DNA from: Dokdonia pacifica
Lineage (GTDB): Bacteria; Bacteroidota; Bacteroidia; Flavobacteriales; Flavobacteriaceae
Length of the DNA stretch: 64,000 nt
Assembly (NCBI RefSeq): GCF_900188275.1
Contig: NZ_FZNY01000013.1
Span: 1-64,000 of the forward strand
Direction of reading: 5' to 3'
The notes under the pieces are model-generated. The model saw only the letters and a list, made by a program, of their open reading frames with translations, did no database searches and had not been told where the DNA came from. Below are positions 54,055 to 62,742 of this stretch, piece after piece. Within the stretch, counting starts at the first letter, position 1; each line of letters opens with the position of its first letter. A program made the translations under genes and the position numbers.

Positions 54055-54636
54055 ATGGAATTTAATGGCGATTATTGGGAAAATAGATATCAAGAAAATA
54101 CCGCTCGTTGGGATTTAGGAAACATATCTACTCCTATTAAAGAGTATATTGACCAATTAGAAAATAAAGATCTTAAAATAATAATTCCAGGAGGAGGTAA
54201 TTCTCACGAAGCAGAATATTTATTTAACAGCGGGTTTAAAAATGTATACGTAATAGATATAGCTACTTCGCCGCTACAAAATATTCAAAGACGAATTCCA
54301 AGCTTTCCCAAAGAGCATCTTATTCAAGCTGATTTCTTTTCATTAGACATGACCTTTGATCTTGTGATAGAGCAAACCTTTTTTTGTGCTTTATCCCCTA
54401 CGCTAAGACCAGCATATGTAAAAAAGATGCATGCTATATTAGTTCCTAATGGGAAAATAGTTGGGTTGTTATTTGGTGTTCCGTTGTATGAAAATCATCC
54501 TCCTTTTGGAGGGAATAAGAAAGAATACAAAGAGTTATTCAAACCCTACTTTGATATTAAAGTGATGGAAACCGCTACAAACTCTGTAGAAAGTAGAGCG
54601 GGAAGAGAGTTATTTATAAACATGCATAAAAAATAA
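54055..54636 (+). CDS. TPMT-family SAM-dependent thiol methyltransferase
   Basis: 193 residues. DYWENRYQENTARWDLG, then IIPGGGNSHEAEYLFNSG (SAM site) and FFCALSPTLRPAY match the thiopurine methyltransferase/TehB-like family, which methylates thiols, sulfide or metalloids. Eighteen bases separate it from the lipoprotein gene. In this sulfur locus a role in methylating sulfide or thiols is likely, by inference. Confidence 0.87.
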   Translation: MEFNGDYWENRYQENTARWDLGNISTPIKEYIDQLENKDLKIIIPGGGNSHEAEYLFNSGFKNVYVIDIATSPLQNIQRRIPSFPKEHLIQADFFSLDMTFDLVIEQTFFCALSPTLRPAYVKKMHAILVPNGKIVGLLFGVPLYENHPPFGGNKKEYKELFKPYFDIKVMETATNSVESRAGRELFINMHKK

Positions 54637-54641
54637 CATCC

Positions 54642-55274
54642 TTGATAGCAGAAGCCTTACATCAATATTTCCCAAAACTGGCAACCATGCCAGCACTTAG
54701 GCAAGATCTTATTGCTATAAGTAAAGTGATTACACTCAAAGCTGGAACTGTTATTTTAAAACAAGGCGAGTATGTAAAAGTGATTCCGTTAATGCTTCAA
54801 GGACTTGCAAAAGTATTTAAGGAAGAAGAAAACGGAAACGAAGTATTATTGTATTATATCAAGCCAGGTGAAAGCTGTATCATGTCTGTTACAACCCTAT
54901 TACGCAATGGAGCTAGTAAAGTAAAAGCCGTTATTGAAGAAGATTCTGAAATTGTTGTTATCCCAGCAGATAAAGCCCTAGAAATTGCAAGGAAATATCC
55001 TAAATGGAATGAGTTTGTATATGAGCTTTTTAATGTGAAGTTTGAAGAACTCCTTAACGTTATTAAGATTCTAACTTTTTCCAATAAAGACATTCGTTTA
55101 TTAGAATATTTAAAAAAAGAAGCTACGCTCAAAGGAAGTAAGATACTACATACTACGCATCAACATATTGCTTATGATCTAGGATCTTCTAGAGAAGTGA
55201 TTTCTAGGTTACTCAAAAAGCTAGAAAATGAGGGAGAGATTATCTTAAAACAAGGAACTATTGAAGTGTTATAA
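54642..55274 (+). CDS. Crp/Fnr-family transcriptional regulator 2
   Basis: 210 residues from TTG 54642 (an internal ATG at 54687 would trim the N terminus). Sensor domain with LKQGEYVKVIPLMLQGLAKV and HTH THQHIAYDLGSSREVISRLL. A paralogue of regulator 1, same length and order, with only one Cys in the sensor (GESCIMS). The two may respond to different signals or form a layered circuit on the shared dyad. Confidence 0.9.
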   Translation: MIAEALHQYFPKLATMPALRQDLIAISKVITLKAGTVILKQGEYVKVIPLMLQGLAKVFKEEENGNEVLLYYIKPGESCIMSVTTLLRNGASKVKAVIEEDSEIVVIPADKALEIARKYPKWNEFVYELFNVKFEELLNVIKILTFSNKDIRLLEYLKKEATLKGSKILHTTHQHIAYDLGSSREVISRLLKKLENEGEIILKQGTIEVL

Positions 55275-55281
55275 ACACGTA

Positions 55282-56157
55282 TCACTTTGTTTCTTTGGTT
55301 CCAAATCCATATGTATTCTGCCCTATAAAATCTTTTGGAAAATGCTCATCACCTTCAAAACCTAATACAATTTTCCCACTATCTTCAGGAATATAATTTG
55401 TTTTAAATATATAATCCCAAATACTTAAGCTAATCCCAAAATTAACGCCATACTTCCCTTCTGGCAATTCATAAGCATGATGATATAAATGCATCACGGG
55501 ATTATTAATAATATATTTTAAAGGGCCCCAAGTAATTTTAATATTAGAATGGTTAAAATGCCCAATAATAATCGCAATAAAATGAACGATATATGCCTGA
55601 TCAGGTTCAAAACCTCCTAAAATCATAATCCCAAAAGTCTTCAGAGGCTTGTAAAGTACATTCTCCATCCAGTGATATCTTAAATGCGCGGCAAACCCCA
55701 TTTCTTTAACACTGTGATGTACTTTATGAAATCTCCAAAATAAAGGAACTCTATGTAGCAATGTATGTGTAAACCATTGCACAAAGTCTAGCACAATAAA
55801 AAACACCACTAATTGAAGCCACATAGGCCAACTAGACGGATCTATCAAAGCAAGACTCTTAGCGGTAATAGAAACTTCACTAAATAGCACTTCTAACACT
55901 TTATAAAATCCGCTAATAACTATTGAGAAAACGAAAAAATTAAAGAACATATAAAACCCATCCAACCAGAAATCTTTTCTAAAAACAGCTTGTTCTTTTC
56001 GCCAGGGAAATATGATTTCTAATCCCCATATAACGATAGAAATTAAGATAAGTCCATAAAAATAATTGGTATACCAAGGCACTTCAAATAGTATAGATTT
56101 CCAGGTCCAATCTATAGTTCCTAAAAAGGCATTGACAAATGCGTCTATATACTTCAT
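55282..56157 (-). CDS. sterol desaturase/fatty acid hydroxylase family protein
   Basis: 291 residues. The family's histidine clusters are present: HTLLH near 131, HKVHHS near 143, and the late HLYHH near 221, with four or five membrane spans. Di-iron membrane hydroxylases of this type modify lipids. Convergent with regulator 2. Confidence 0.9.
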   Translation of the reverse strand: MKYIDAFVNAFLGTIDWTWKSILFEVPWYTNYFYGLILISIVIWGLEIIFPWRKEQAVFRKDFWLDGFYMFFNFFVFSIVISGFYKVLEVLFSEVSITAKSLALIDPSSWPMWLQLVVFFIVLDFVQWFTHTLLHRVPLFWRFHKVHHSVKEMGFAAHLRYHWMENVLYKPLKTFGIMILGGFEPDQAYIVHFIAIIIGHFNHSNIKITWGPLKYIINNPVMHLYHHAYELPEGKYGVNFGISLSIWDYIFKTNYIPEDSGKIVLGFEGDEHFPKDFIGQNTYGFGTKETK

Positions 56158-56173
56158 GATACTTCGTTCTTAA

Positions 56174-56653
56174 TTAAAATGCACAGCCATCTGGTAATGG
56201 TGTTTGGGTTTCTAATTCACTTGCAAAACCTTCAGCAATTTCAAACTCTTCAAATCCTTGAGATATGGAGCCTTTGTACCCAATCATTCCATAACCACTC
56301 GAATTCATATGCACTCGTACAATCACTACTGTAGCTGCTGTTATAGCTACGCCTCCACCAGATCTTACAAAAGGTTGCTCATTAACATGACTATGGGCTA
56401 ATATTCTTCTGTAAAGTAATTCTCCATCTTCAGAGATAACCTCCCACCAATCTGCATATTGTTCGCATCCTGTATCTGGGCTCAATACACCTACTTGAAA
56501 TGTATATTCATTTTCATTTCCTGAGGTGACCACACTTACAATGGATGCTTTAGCTTCAACATCTGGGCTTAAAGCAACGTTTGTATTATCTTGATCACAA
56601 GCTCCAATGAACGCTGCAAATAAGAATATCATCATTTTCATCTTCTTAAGCAT
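56174..56653 (-). CDS. hypothetical lipoprotein
   Basis: 159 residues. Signal peptide with lipobox FIGAC at about 15-19. The mature part is beta-rich with two Cys (DTGCEQYADWWEV; PDGCAF at the end). Unknown family. Starts 16 bases upstream of the hydroxylase gene, so probably cotranscribed with it; dyad site 3 lies 41 bases before its start. Confidence 0.75.
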   Translation of the reverse strand: MLKKMKMMIFLFAAFIGACDQDNTNVALSPDVEAKASIVSVVTSGNENEYTFQVGVLSPDTGCEQYADWWEVISEDGELLYRRILAHSHVNEQPFVRSGGGVAITAATVVIVRVHMNSSGYGMIGYKGSISQGFEEFEIAEGFASELETQTPLPDGCAF

Positions 56654-56694
56654 TTATTTTATTTCAAAAATACTAATTAGTACATAGCTATTAT

Positions 56695-56708
56695 GTAACA
56701 AAAGTCAC
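56695..56708. promoter_or_regulatory. Crp/Fnr-type dyad GTAAC-N4-GTCAC, site 3
   Basis: GTAACAAAAGTCAC, 41 bases from the minus-strand lipoprotein start. Confidence 0.55.
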
Positions 56709-56776
56709 TAATCATGGTATTGTTCTTTCATCATAGTCGAAAAAACTATGGTTTTATTTCTTGATTTTCAATTCTT

Positions 56777-56790
56777 GTAACATATGTCAC
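56777..56790. promoter_or_regulatory. Crp/Fnr-type dyad GTAAC-N4-GTCAC, site 4
   Basis: GTAACATATGTCAC, 48 bases before the small plus-strand peptide gene. Confidence 0.55.
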
Positions 56791-56838
56791 AGGAATTGGC
56801 AGCGCTCCCATTTACATTTGTACCGTTATATATATCCA

Positions 56839-56925
56839 ATGAAAAAAGGAATTAAATTGTTACTCGTATGCCTAATATGTTCAGGCATATTTACAGCTAT
56901 TTATTTCTTAATAGAAAATACTTAA
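56839..56925 (+). CDS. 28-residue single-span membrane peptide
   Basis: MKKGIKLLLVCLICSGIF followed by TAIYFLIENT: one hydrophobic span with two Cys. It starts 48 bases after dyad site 4 and ends 13 bases before the DUF2892 gene, so it is likely the first gene of that unit. Too small for family assignment. Confidence 0.55.
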   Translation: MKKGIKLLLVCLICSGIFTAIYFLIENT

Positions 56926-56938
56926 AAACCAAATTGCT

Positions 56939-57154
56939 ATGAAAAAGAATATGGGAACAACAGATCGAATTGTAAGAATTCTAATTGCTGTCGTAGTAGG
57001 AATATTATTTTGGCAACAAGTAATTACTGGTACATTAGCATATGTACTTCTTGCCGCGTCAGGTATATTTCTCCTCACAAGTTTTATTAGCTTTTGTCCA
57101 CTTTACAGTTTGGTAGGTTTAAAAACCACCAAAGAAGCTTCTAAAGATCACTAA
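56939..57154 (+). CDS. DUF2892 membrane protein
   Basis: 71 residues with two hydrophobic spans, RILIAVVVGILFWQQ and TLAYVLLAASGIFLLTSFIS, then the family motif FCPLYSLVG. DUF2892 domains are found attached to rhodaneses (YgaP), linking it to sulfane-sulfur handling at the membrane. Here it is a stand-alone version. Confidence 0.9.
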   Translation: MKKNMGTTDRIVRILIAVVVGILFWQQVITGTLAYVLLAASGIFLLTSFISFCPLYSLVGLKTTKEASKDH

Positions 57155-57210
57155 TTAAACATAAAAGCTCGTGTTATGAATCAACCGAGCTTTTATAGTA
57201 TCTTGTCATT

Positions 57211-57669
57211 ATGAAATTACAAACAGCAGATGTTATTTTTGTTTTGATTCAATTTGCATTGTTTTTTCTATTCATTTTTGAAATCCCTTCATTCCAAATA
57301 CACATTCCAAGTAGTATCAAACTTGCAGGAATAGGTGTAGCCATAGTAGGGTTGTTACTCATCCTTATTGCCTTGCTCCAACTCAACAAAAATTTATCTC
57401 CATTTCCCTCTCCAAAATCAGGTTCACATCTTATTCAGAATGGGGTTTACAAATACATACGACACCCCATTTACACAGGAATCCTATTTCTTTTTTTGGG
57501 ATATAGTCTCTATGTATCATCAGGGTATAAATTAGTAATTACGCTCCTACTTCTTATGCTATTTATCTTCAAATCTCGTTATGAAGAAAAGCGATTAACA
57601 CAAACTTTTAAAGAGTATACAAACTATCAAAAAAGCACAGGTCGTTTTTTACCAAAAATAAACCGTTAA
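57211..57669 (+). CDS. isoprenylcysteine methyltransferase-family (ICMT/MddA-like) membrane protein
   Basis: 152 residues with about four spans. The C-terminal signature YKYIRHPIYTGILFLFLG and FKSRYEEKRLTQTF is typical. The bacterial thiol methyltransferase MddA, which turns methanethiol into dimethyl sulfide, belongs to this family, and the sulfur-gene setting makes a thiol substrate plausible. Phospholipid or other targets remain possible. Confidence 0.82.
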   Translation: MKLQTADVIFVLIQFALFFLFIFEIPSFQIHIPSSIKLAGIGVAIVGLLLILIALLQLNKNLSPFPSPKSGSHLIQNGVYKYIRHPIYTGILFLFLGYSLYVSSGYKLVITLLLLMLFIFKSRYEEKRLTQTFKEYTNYQKSTGRFLPKINR

Positions 57670-57675
57670 TCGTTC

Positions 57676-57702
57676 TTTTTAGACCCTCTAGGGTTCTAAA
57701 AA
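57676..57702. other. hairpin between ICMT-like gene and cydA
   Basis: TTTTTAGACCCT / AGGGTTCTAAAAA with one bulged base. No T-run follows on the plus strand, so it is not a classical terminator; it may stabilise or separate transcripts. Confidence 0.4.
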
Positions 57703-57752
57703 TCTATCATTCCATAGTATCTTTACAATAGTAAATTTTAAGACGATATCGT

Positions 57753-59066
57753 ATGGAAAATTTAGATGCTGCAAGACTTCAAATGGCGTTTACACTTATC
57801 TTTCATATCGTGTTTGCTTGCATCGGTATGGTCATGCCTTTTTTTATGGTAGTTGCTCATAAAAAATGGTTAAATACTCGAAATCAAGTATACTTAACCC
57901 TTACAAAATCTTGGCAAAAAGGAGTTGCTATTTTCTTTGTTACTGGTGCTGTTTCTGGCACAGCGCTATCTTTTGAACTCGGACTTTTATGGCCTGAATT
58001 TATGAAGCATGCAGGACCTATTATTGGGATGCCATTCTCTTTGGAAGGCGCTGCCTTTTTTGTAGAAGCGATAGCACTAGGCTTTTATTTATATGGATGG
58101 AATAAAATACCTGAAAAATTTCACTGGTGGACAGGAGTTATTGTAGGTATTTCTGGGGTTGCCTCAGGAATTCTTGTGGTGTCAGCAAATGGATGGATGA
58201 ATGCTCCCTCTGGTTTTGACTATATAAACGGAGAGTTCTTAAACATAGATCCCATAAAGGCATTATTTAATCCAGCTTGGTTTACACAAGCCCTACACAT
58301 GACACTTGCCGCTTTTACAGCTACCGGATTTGCTGTTGCAGGTATACATGCCTACCAAATTGTAAAAAAACGTAACATAGAACTTCATAAAAAAGCATTT
58401 AAAATTGCCATTACTTTTGGAGCTATTGCTGCTATTTTACAACCCATAAGTGGAGATTTATCTGCAAAAGATATTGCAGAGAGACAACCTGTAAAACTTG
58501 CCGCTATGGAAGCTCATTTTGAAACATCAAAAGGAGCTCCATTATACATAGGAGGTATTGTAGATGAAGAAACCCAAGAAGTAACTCACAAAATAGCCAT
58601 CCCAAAAGCACTCTCTTTTCTTGCTTTTGGAGATCTAGATGCTGAGGTAAAAGGGCTCAATGATTTCCCTGAAGATGAGCGCCCTAATGTAGCGATTGTT
58701 CATTATGCATTTCAAGTGATGGTGGGATTAGGAACGCTGCTCCTATTTGCTGGAGTATTCTTTTTTATTACGCTTTCGCGAAAGCGTACTTGGTTTCATT
58801 CCAAAAAGTTTTGGCTCCTATTTACCATACTAGCGCCCATGGGATTTATTGCCCTCGAAGCTGGATGGATTGTTACCGAAGTAGGTAGACAACCTTGGAT
58901 CATTCATGATATTATGAAAACCAAAGACGCCGTAACTCCTGTTCCTGGGATCGTTTATAGTTTTTATATGTATGTCGTTTTATACAGTATTCTTACCATA
59001 GCCGTGACTTGGTTAATGAGTAGGCAAATCAAAGCATTAAATAACACAACACCTGAAGCAACATGA
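57753..59066 (+). CDS. cydA: cytochrome bd-type quinol oxidase subunit I
   Basis: 437 residues with nine or so spans. RLQMAFTLIFHIVFACIGM holds a heme-ligand His, SFELGLLWPEFM and EGAAFFVEAIALG are conserved blocks, and TEVGRQPWIIHDIMKT is the late GRQPW motif. The quinol loop is short, as in cyanide-insensitive CIO-type oxidases. bd oxidases tolerate sulfide, which fits the neighbours. A palindrome copy is inside the gene. Confidence 0.95.
   Translation: MENLDAARLQMAFTLIFHIVFACIGMVMPFFMVVAHKKWLNTRNQVYLTLTKSWQKGVAIFFVTGAVSGTALSFELGLLWPEFMKHAGPIIGMPFSLEGAAFFVEAIALGFYLYGWNKIPEKFHWWTGVIVGISGVASGILVVSANGWMNAPSGFDYINGEFLNIDPIKALFNPAWFTQALHMTLAAFTATGFAVAGIHAYQIVKKRNIELHKKAFKIAITFGAIAAILQPISGDLSAKDIAERQPVKLAAMEAHFETSKGAPLYIGGIVDEETQEVTHKIAIPKALSFLAFGDLDAEVKGLNDFPEDERPNVAIVHYAFQVMVGLGTLLLFAGVFFFITLSRKRTWFHSKKFWLLFTILAPMGFIALEAGWIVTEVGRQPWIIHDIMKTKDAVTPVPGIVYSFYMYVVLYSILTIAVTWLMSRQIKALNNTTPEAT
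58772..58785. repeat. iterated palindrome GCTTTCGCGAAAGC, copy 7 (inside cydA)
   Basis: Flanked by matching bases on both sides (tacg...cgta), giving an 18-20 bp palindrome; read as Leu-Ser-Arg-Lys-Arg. Confidence 0.85.
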
Positions 59067-60085
59067 TCTATGTAGTTCTGTTTTTTTTAGCTTTTTCTTT
59101 ATTGCTATATGTCCTTTTAGCTGGCGCCGATTTTGGAGCTGGTATCATTGAATTATTCTCTTCTGAAAAGAATCAGGTGATAACTAAAAAAACAGTCTAT
59201 CGAGTGATGGGACCTGTCTGGGAGGCAAATCACATCTGGATTATTATCATGATTGTGATATTATGGGTTGCCTTTCCTGCCTATTATCATATTATCGTGA
59301 TCTATTTACATATTCCGCTTACGCTTATGCTATTGGGTATTACATTACGAGGCGTTGCTTTTGTATTTAGACATTATGATGCGTATAAAGACAAATCGCA
59401 AATAGTCTATGACTGGATGTTTAAGATTTCTAGTTTTGTTACTCCTATATTCTTAGGAATGACCTTTGGAGCAATGATAAGTGGTCATATTATTGATAGT
59501 TCTGAGGGCATAAATTATACTTTTAAAGCATTATACATAGATTCTTGGTTTCATCTATTCTCATTATTAACTGGATTCTTTTTTGCGGCTTTATGTGCTT
59601 TTTTATCTTCCGTATTACTTATTGGAGAAGCTGCGGCTATTAATAAAAAAGTATATGTAAAGAAAGCGACCATAGCTACAGTTATTGTTGTACTAATAGG
59701 CTTTATTACTATACTATATGGGTATTATACAGCGATCCCATTTGTAATTGATTTTATACATAATCCATATGCCATTATTGCTGTTATCATATCGGCAGTA
59801 TTACTAGTTCCATTATGGATGAGTATTCGTAAAGGACGTAGAATTTTAAGTAGAATATTTGCAGGCAGTCAAGTGTTACTCATTTTAATAGCTGCGCTTG
59901 TCCCACATTACCCTACTATTTTGTTTACCTCAGAAGGAGGTATTTCTATTTTAGATAACATTGCACCAGATAGCGTGATTAAAGTTTTAGGGATATCACT
60001 TCTCATAGGTGGGTCTGTGATTTTACCTGGACTTTTTCATTTACTAAAATCTTTTAAAATGATTAAGATTTTGGAACGCCCTTAA
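59063..60085 (+). CDS. cydB: cytochrome bd-type quinol oxidase subunit II
   Basis: 340 residues, overlapping cydA by 4 bases. LLYVLLAGADFGAGIIELF and GPVWEANHIWIIIM are the subunit II signatures, with eight or so spans. It completes the bd oxidase that reduces oxygen with quinol electrons. No cydX-like peptide was recognised after it. Confidence 0.95.
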   Translation: MIYVVLFFLAFSLLLYVLLAGADFGAGIIELFSSEKNQVITKKTVYRVMGPVWEANHIWIIIMIVILWVAFPAYYHIIVIYLHIPLTLMLLGITLRGVAFVFRHYDAYKDKSQIVYDWMFKISSFVTPIFLGMTFGAMISGHIIDSSEGINYTFKALYIDSWFHLFSLLTGFFFAALCAFLSSVLLIGEAAAINKKVYVKKATIATVIVVLIGFITILYGYYTAIPFVIDFIHNPYAIIAVIISAVLLVPLWMSIRKGRRILSRIFAGSQVLLILIAALVPHYPTILFTSEGGISILDNIAPDSVIKVLGISLLIGGSVILPGLFHLLKSFKMIKILERP

Positions 60086-60118
60086 GAGGTGGATACCACC
60101 TTATAATTTTTCTCCTAT

Positions 60119-60132
60119 GTAACTTAGGTTAC
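60119..60132. promoter_or_regulatory. Crp/Fnr-type dyad GTAAC-N4-GTTAC, site 5
   Basis: GTAACTTAGGTTAC, 48 bases before the first YeeE/YedE gene. Confidence 0.65.
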
Positions 60133-60179
60133 CAACATCGGGATATAAAAAGTGTTTTTTTGTAAAAACTATTTTACAA

Positions 60180-60737
60180 ATGAACTGGATATACGAGCCT
60201 TGGCCTTGGTATATAGGTGGTCCTATGATTGCTTTAATTCTATTTTTATTGCTCATGATAGGCAAAAATTTTGGAATGTCTTCTAACTTAAGAACCCTCT
60301 GTACGATTTGTGGTGCAGGTAATGCTTCCCATTTTTTTAAGTTTGATTGGAAAACACAACGTTGGAATCTTATGGTTATACTAGGCGCAATTATAGGTGG
60401 ATATATAGGGGCTCATTTTTTATCAAATAATGATGCAGTAGCTATTGATCCAACTACCCTTAGTGAATTACAAGAGATGGGGTTTGCAAGTGCAGGGAAA
60501 GCCTATCTTCCATTAGAATTATTTGACAACGCAATTTTCACAAAACCTAAAACGCTTCTCTTACTGAGTATAGGAGGGTTACTCGTTGGTTTTGGCGCTA
60601 GATATGCAGGAGGGTGTACTTCAGGACATGCTATTTCTGGTTTAAGTAATTTACAGCGTCCTTCGCTTATCGCTGTGATAGGTTTCTTTATAGGAGGATT
60701 ACTAATGATTCATCTTATTTTTCCTTTATTATTTTAA
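60180..60737 (+). CDS. YeeE/YedE-family sulfur-compound transporter, N-terminal-type half
   Basis: 185 residues with about five spans. The key motif YAGGCTSGHAISG contains the conserved Cys of thiosulfate-transporting YeeE proteins, and LCTICGAGNASHFF lies near residue 40. Three bases separate it from its partner; together they likely form a split YeeE/PmpAB-type transporter for thiosulfate or sulfane sulfur. Confidence 0.92.
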   Translation: MNWIYEPWPWYIGGPMIALILFLLLMIGKNFGMSSNLRTLCTICGAGNASHFFKFDWKTQRWNLMVILGAIIGGYIGAHFLSNNDAVAIDPTTLSELQEMGFASAGKAYLPLELFDNAIFTKPKTLLLLSIGGLLVGFGARYAGGCTSGHAISGLSNLQRPSLIAVIGFFIGGLLMIHLIFPLLF

Positions 60738-60740
60738 ATT

Positions 60741-61154
60741 ATGAGAACACTTATTTACTTAGGTATTGGTATTTTATTTGGTATTACGATGTACAAATCT
60801 GAAGCGGCTTCTTGGTTTCGGATTTATGAGATGTTCTCTTTTGACTCCTTTCATATGTATGGTATTATAGGGTCTGCGCTAGCTATTGGTATTACGATTA
60901 CACAACTTATAAAACGGTATAACATCTCCTCTTTTTATGGAGAAAAAATACATATTATTCCTAAAGAAAAAGGATGGAAACGGTATTTATTAGGGGGTAT
61001 TATTTTTGGTTTAGGTTGGGCTTTAGCGGGTGCTTGTCCAGGGCCTATGTTTACTCTTATTGGAGCTGGGTTTCTTCCAATTTTTATAGTTATTATTGCC
61101 GCTATAGTAGGCACATTCCTATACGGTCTTCTAAGGAATAAATTACCTCACTAG
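60741..61154 (+). CDS. YeeE/YedE-family (DUF6691) partner subunit
   Basis: 137 residues with four spans. FGLGWALAGACPGPMFTLIG has the second conserved Cys motif. It pairs with the preceding gene as the second half of the transporter. Last gene of the sulfur locus. Confidence 0.92.
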   Translation: MRTLIYLGIGILFGITMYKSEAASWFRIYEMFSFDSFHMYGIIGSALAIGITITQLIKRYNISSFYGEKIHIIPKEKGWKRYLLGGIIFGLGWALAGACPGPMFTLIGAGFLPIFIVIIAAIVGTFLYGLLRNKLPH

Positions 61155-61178
61155 GCGAGTTGAAAACAGGCTTGGTAT

Positions 61179-61192
61179 GCTTTCGCGAAAGC
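61179..61192. repeat. iterated palindrome GCTTTCGCGAAAGC, copy 8
   Basis: Intergenic, directly joined to the hairpin repeat at 61193. Confidence 0.85.
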
Positions 61193-61227
61193 GAACTTGT
61201 GAGACCTGCCTGTCGGTAGGTAAGTTC
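61193..61227. repeat. interspersed hairpin repeat
   Basis: GAACTT/AAGTTC outer and ACCTGCC/GGTAGGT inner stem. The acctgcctgtcggtaggt core is a repeat type common between flavobacterial genes. Confidence 0.6.
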
Positions 61228-61279
61228 ACGACCATAAGAAGAGCGAAGCGTTAAAGCGTATCAAATAGTATTAAAAACA

Positions 61280-61319
61280 AAAAACTCACCCCAGTATACG
61301 ATGTACCAAGGTGAGTTTT
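61280..61319. terminator. terminator between convergent genes
   Basis: AAACTCACC/GGTGAGTTT stem; on the minus strand it is followed by TTTTTTGTTTTT. Ends the phosphopantetheinyl transferase transcript and probably the YeeE one. Confidence 0.75.
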
Positions 61320-61355
61320 CAAAATTTATATAGCGCCTATTGTCTGGAAAGACAC

Positions 61356-62060
61356 CTAAAACACTACGTGCATATCTTGTGCATTTTTAAATTTGCTTTT
61401 TGAAGTAATGGAGCAATATTTATTGTCCATTTTAAAGCTTTTTGTATACCAAGTATTATCGTTATAGGTGGTAGACTCTTTATCAATTTTTATTTCTGTA
61501 AGCGGAATAGACATTCCCTTCCCTATGGCTTTGATCACAGATTCTTTTTTAGTCCAATATTCATAAAACGTATCGAGTCCGTTATCCTTAATATCTTGAA
61601 GCTCTTTAGGTGTAAAAACATTTTCAAACAGATCATAATCAATATCATTAATTTCTTCTATATCTACACCTACTTCTTGCTTGCTAAACACACAAACAAC
61701 CGTATTTCCACTGTGCGAAATATTAAAATTAAAATTACTGTCTTCCATAAATGGTTTTCCGTAACTGTCTTTTAGGATTTTATTAAATTCGAATGAATCA
61801 TTTCCAAACATAGTTGCTCCTAGGTAAATCATTAATTTCCCAAAGAGACAGTTGTAACGGTCATCCCACCTTCTATACTTGAGTACTTCTTCTTTAAATC
61901 CTTGAGGTAAAAAATCTAAATAGTATTTCAAACTATTTTGATCTATCCCATTTTCTGTAGAATATTGAAATAAGTAATATTCGTCTTCTTTCAGATCAAT
62001 CTGAGGAATGGATTTAAAATCACTAAAGGCTACGCTATATGTTGAATTTTTTGTGATCAT
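61356..62060 (-). CDS. 4'-phosphopantetheinyl transferase (Sfp type)
   Basis: About 234 residues from ATG 62060 (the frame is open to a TTG at 62084). Family motifs: FNISHSGN, VGVDIEEIN with the metal-binding acids, and YWTKKESVIKAIGKGM. It moves phosphopantetheine from CoA onto carrier proteins of polyketide, peptide or fatty acid synthesis. The partner carrier protein is not in the window. Confidence 0.92.
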   Translation of the reverse strand: MITKNSTYSVAFSDFKSIPQIDLKEDEYYLFQYSTENGIDQNSLKYYLDFLPQGFKEEVLKYRRWDDRYNCLFGKLMIYLGATMFGNDSFEFNKILKDSYGKPFMEDSNFNFNISHSGNTVVCVFSKQEVGVDIEEINDIDYDLFENVFTPKELQDIKDNGLDTFYEYWTKKESVIKAIGKGMSIPLTEIKIDKESTTYNDNTWYTKSFKMDNKYCSITSKSKFKNAQDMHVVF

Positions 62061-62331
62061 AATAATAAGTTTATAAGAAAGCAATACAAGTATTGTTTCT
62101 ATCTGGTTTCAGTCACTAAGTGCTTTGTTTTATGAAGCTAAAAGCTTCCTTAACGTTATTAGCACGTATCAATATTTTGTTATATAGATGAATGAGGTAT
62201 AAAAATCACACATCTATTTCTATAGATATTTACGTTTTTGGATTACTGAAATATCTTTTAGTAGCGTTATAAGAAGTACTACTAAACAGATCAAGTCTTA
62301 CATCACTATCAAGTGATATTGGGTTTATTTT

Positions 62332-62742
62332 TTATAATAAGCTATTGATATGAGATCCTTCTGCTTCTAGAAAATGAATAAGTAATAGTATATCATATAA
62401 ACAGCTACATACGGTAAGTTTATTGAGTATCTTTCCGAGTATTCCTTTGAGTTTAACTCCCAAAGCTGCATGTCCAAATTGCCCTCTGGATTTATGTACC
62501 GTAATATGTACAAAAGCCAGATTCCAAAGTAATTGTGTTAATTTAAAAGAAGTAGGTTCATCTAGTAAGATGTTTTTGATTTTTGTAAAGTTCCCTTCTT
62601 CATCTATTCGTATTAAAAATTCTGTTCCTAATATATTGATAGCGTCTTTTCTTATTTCTAAAACCTCAGGAATTATTTCTTCTAAAACGAAATCTGTTTT
62701 CTTTAAAACAATATCTGTTGCATATTCTAATTCAATGCTCAT
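62332..62742 (-). CDS. hypothetical protein, unknown
   Basis: 136 residues. An acidic N-terminal half (DIVLKKTDFVLEEIIPEVLE) precedes a conserved-looking segment VHKSRGQFGHAALGVKLKG and a hydrophobic helix (CSCLYDILLLIHFLEAEG). No family was recognised. It lies upstream of the transferase, same strand, with 270 bases between. Confidence 0.6.
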   Translation of the reverse strand: MSIELEYATDIVLKKTDFVLEEIIPEVLEIRKDAINILGTEFLIRIDEEGNFTKIKNILLDEPTSFKLTQLLWNLAFVHITVHKSRGQFGHAALGVKLKGILGKILNKLTVCSCLYDILLLIHFLEAEGSHINSLL

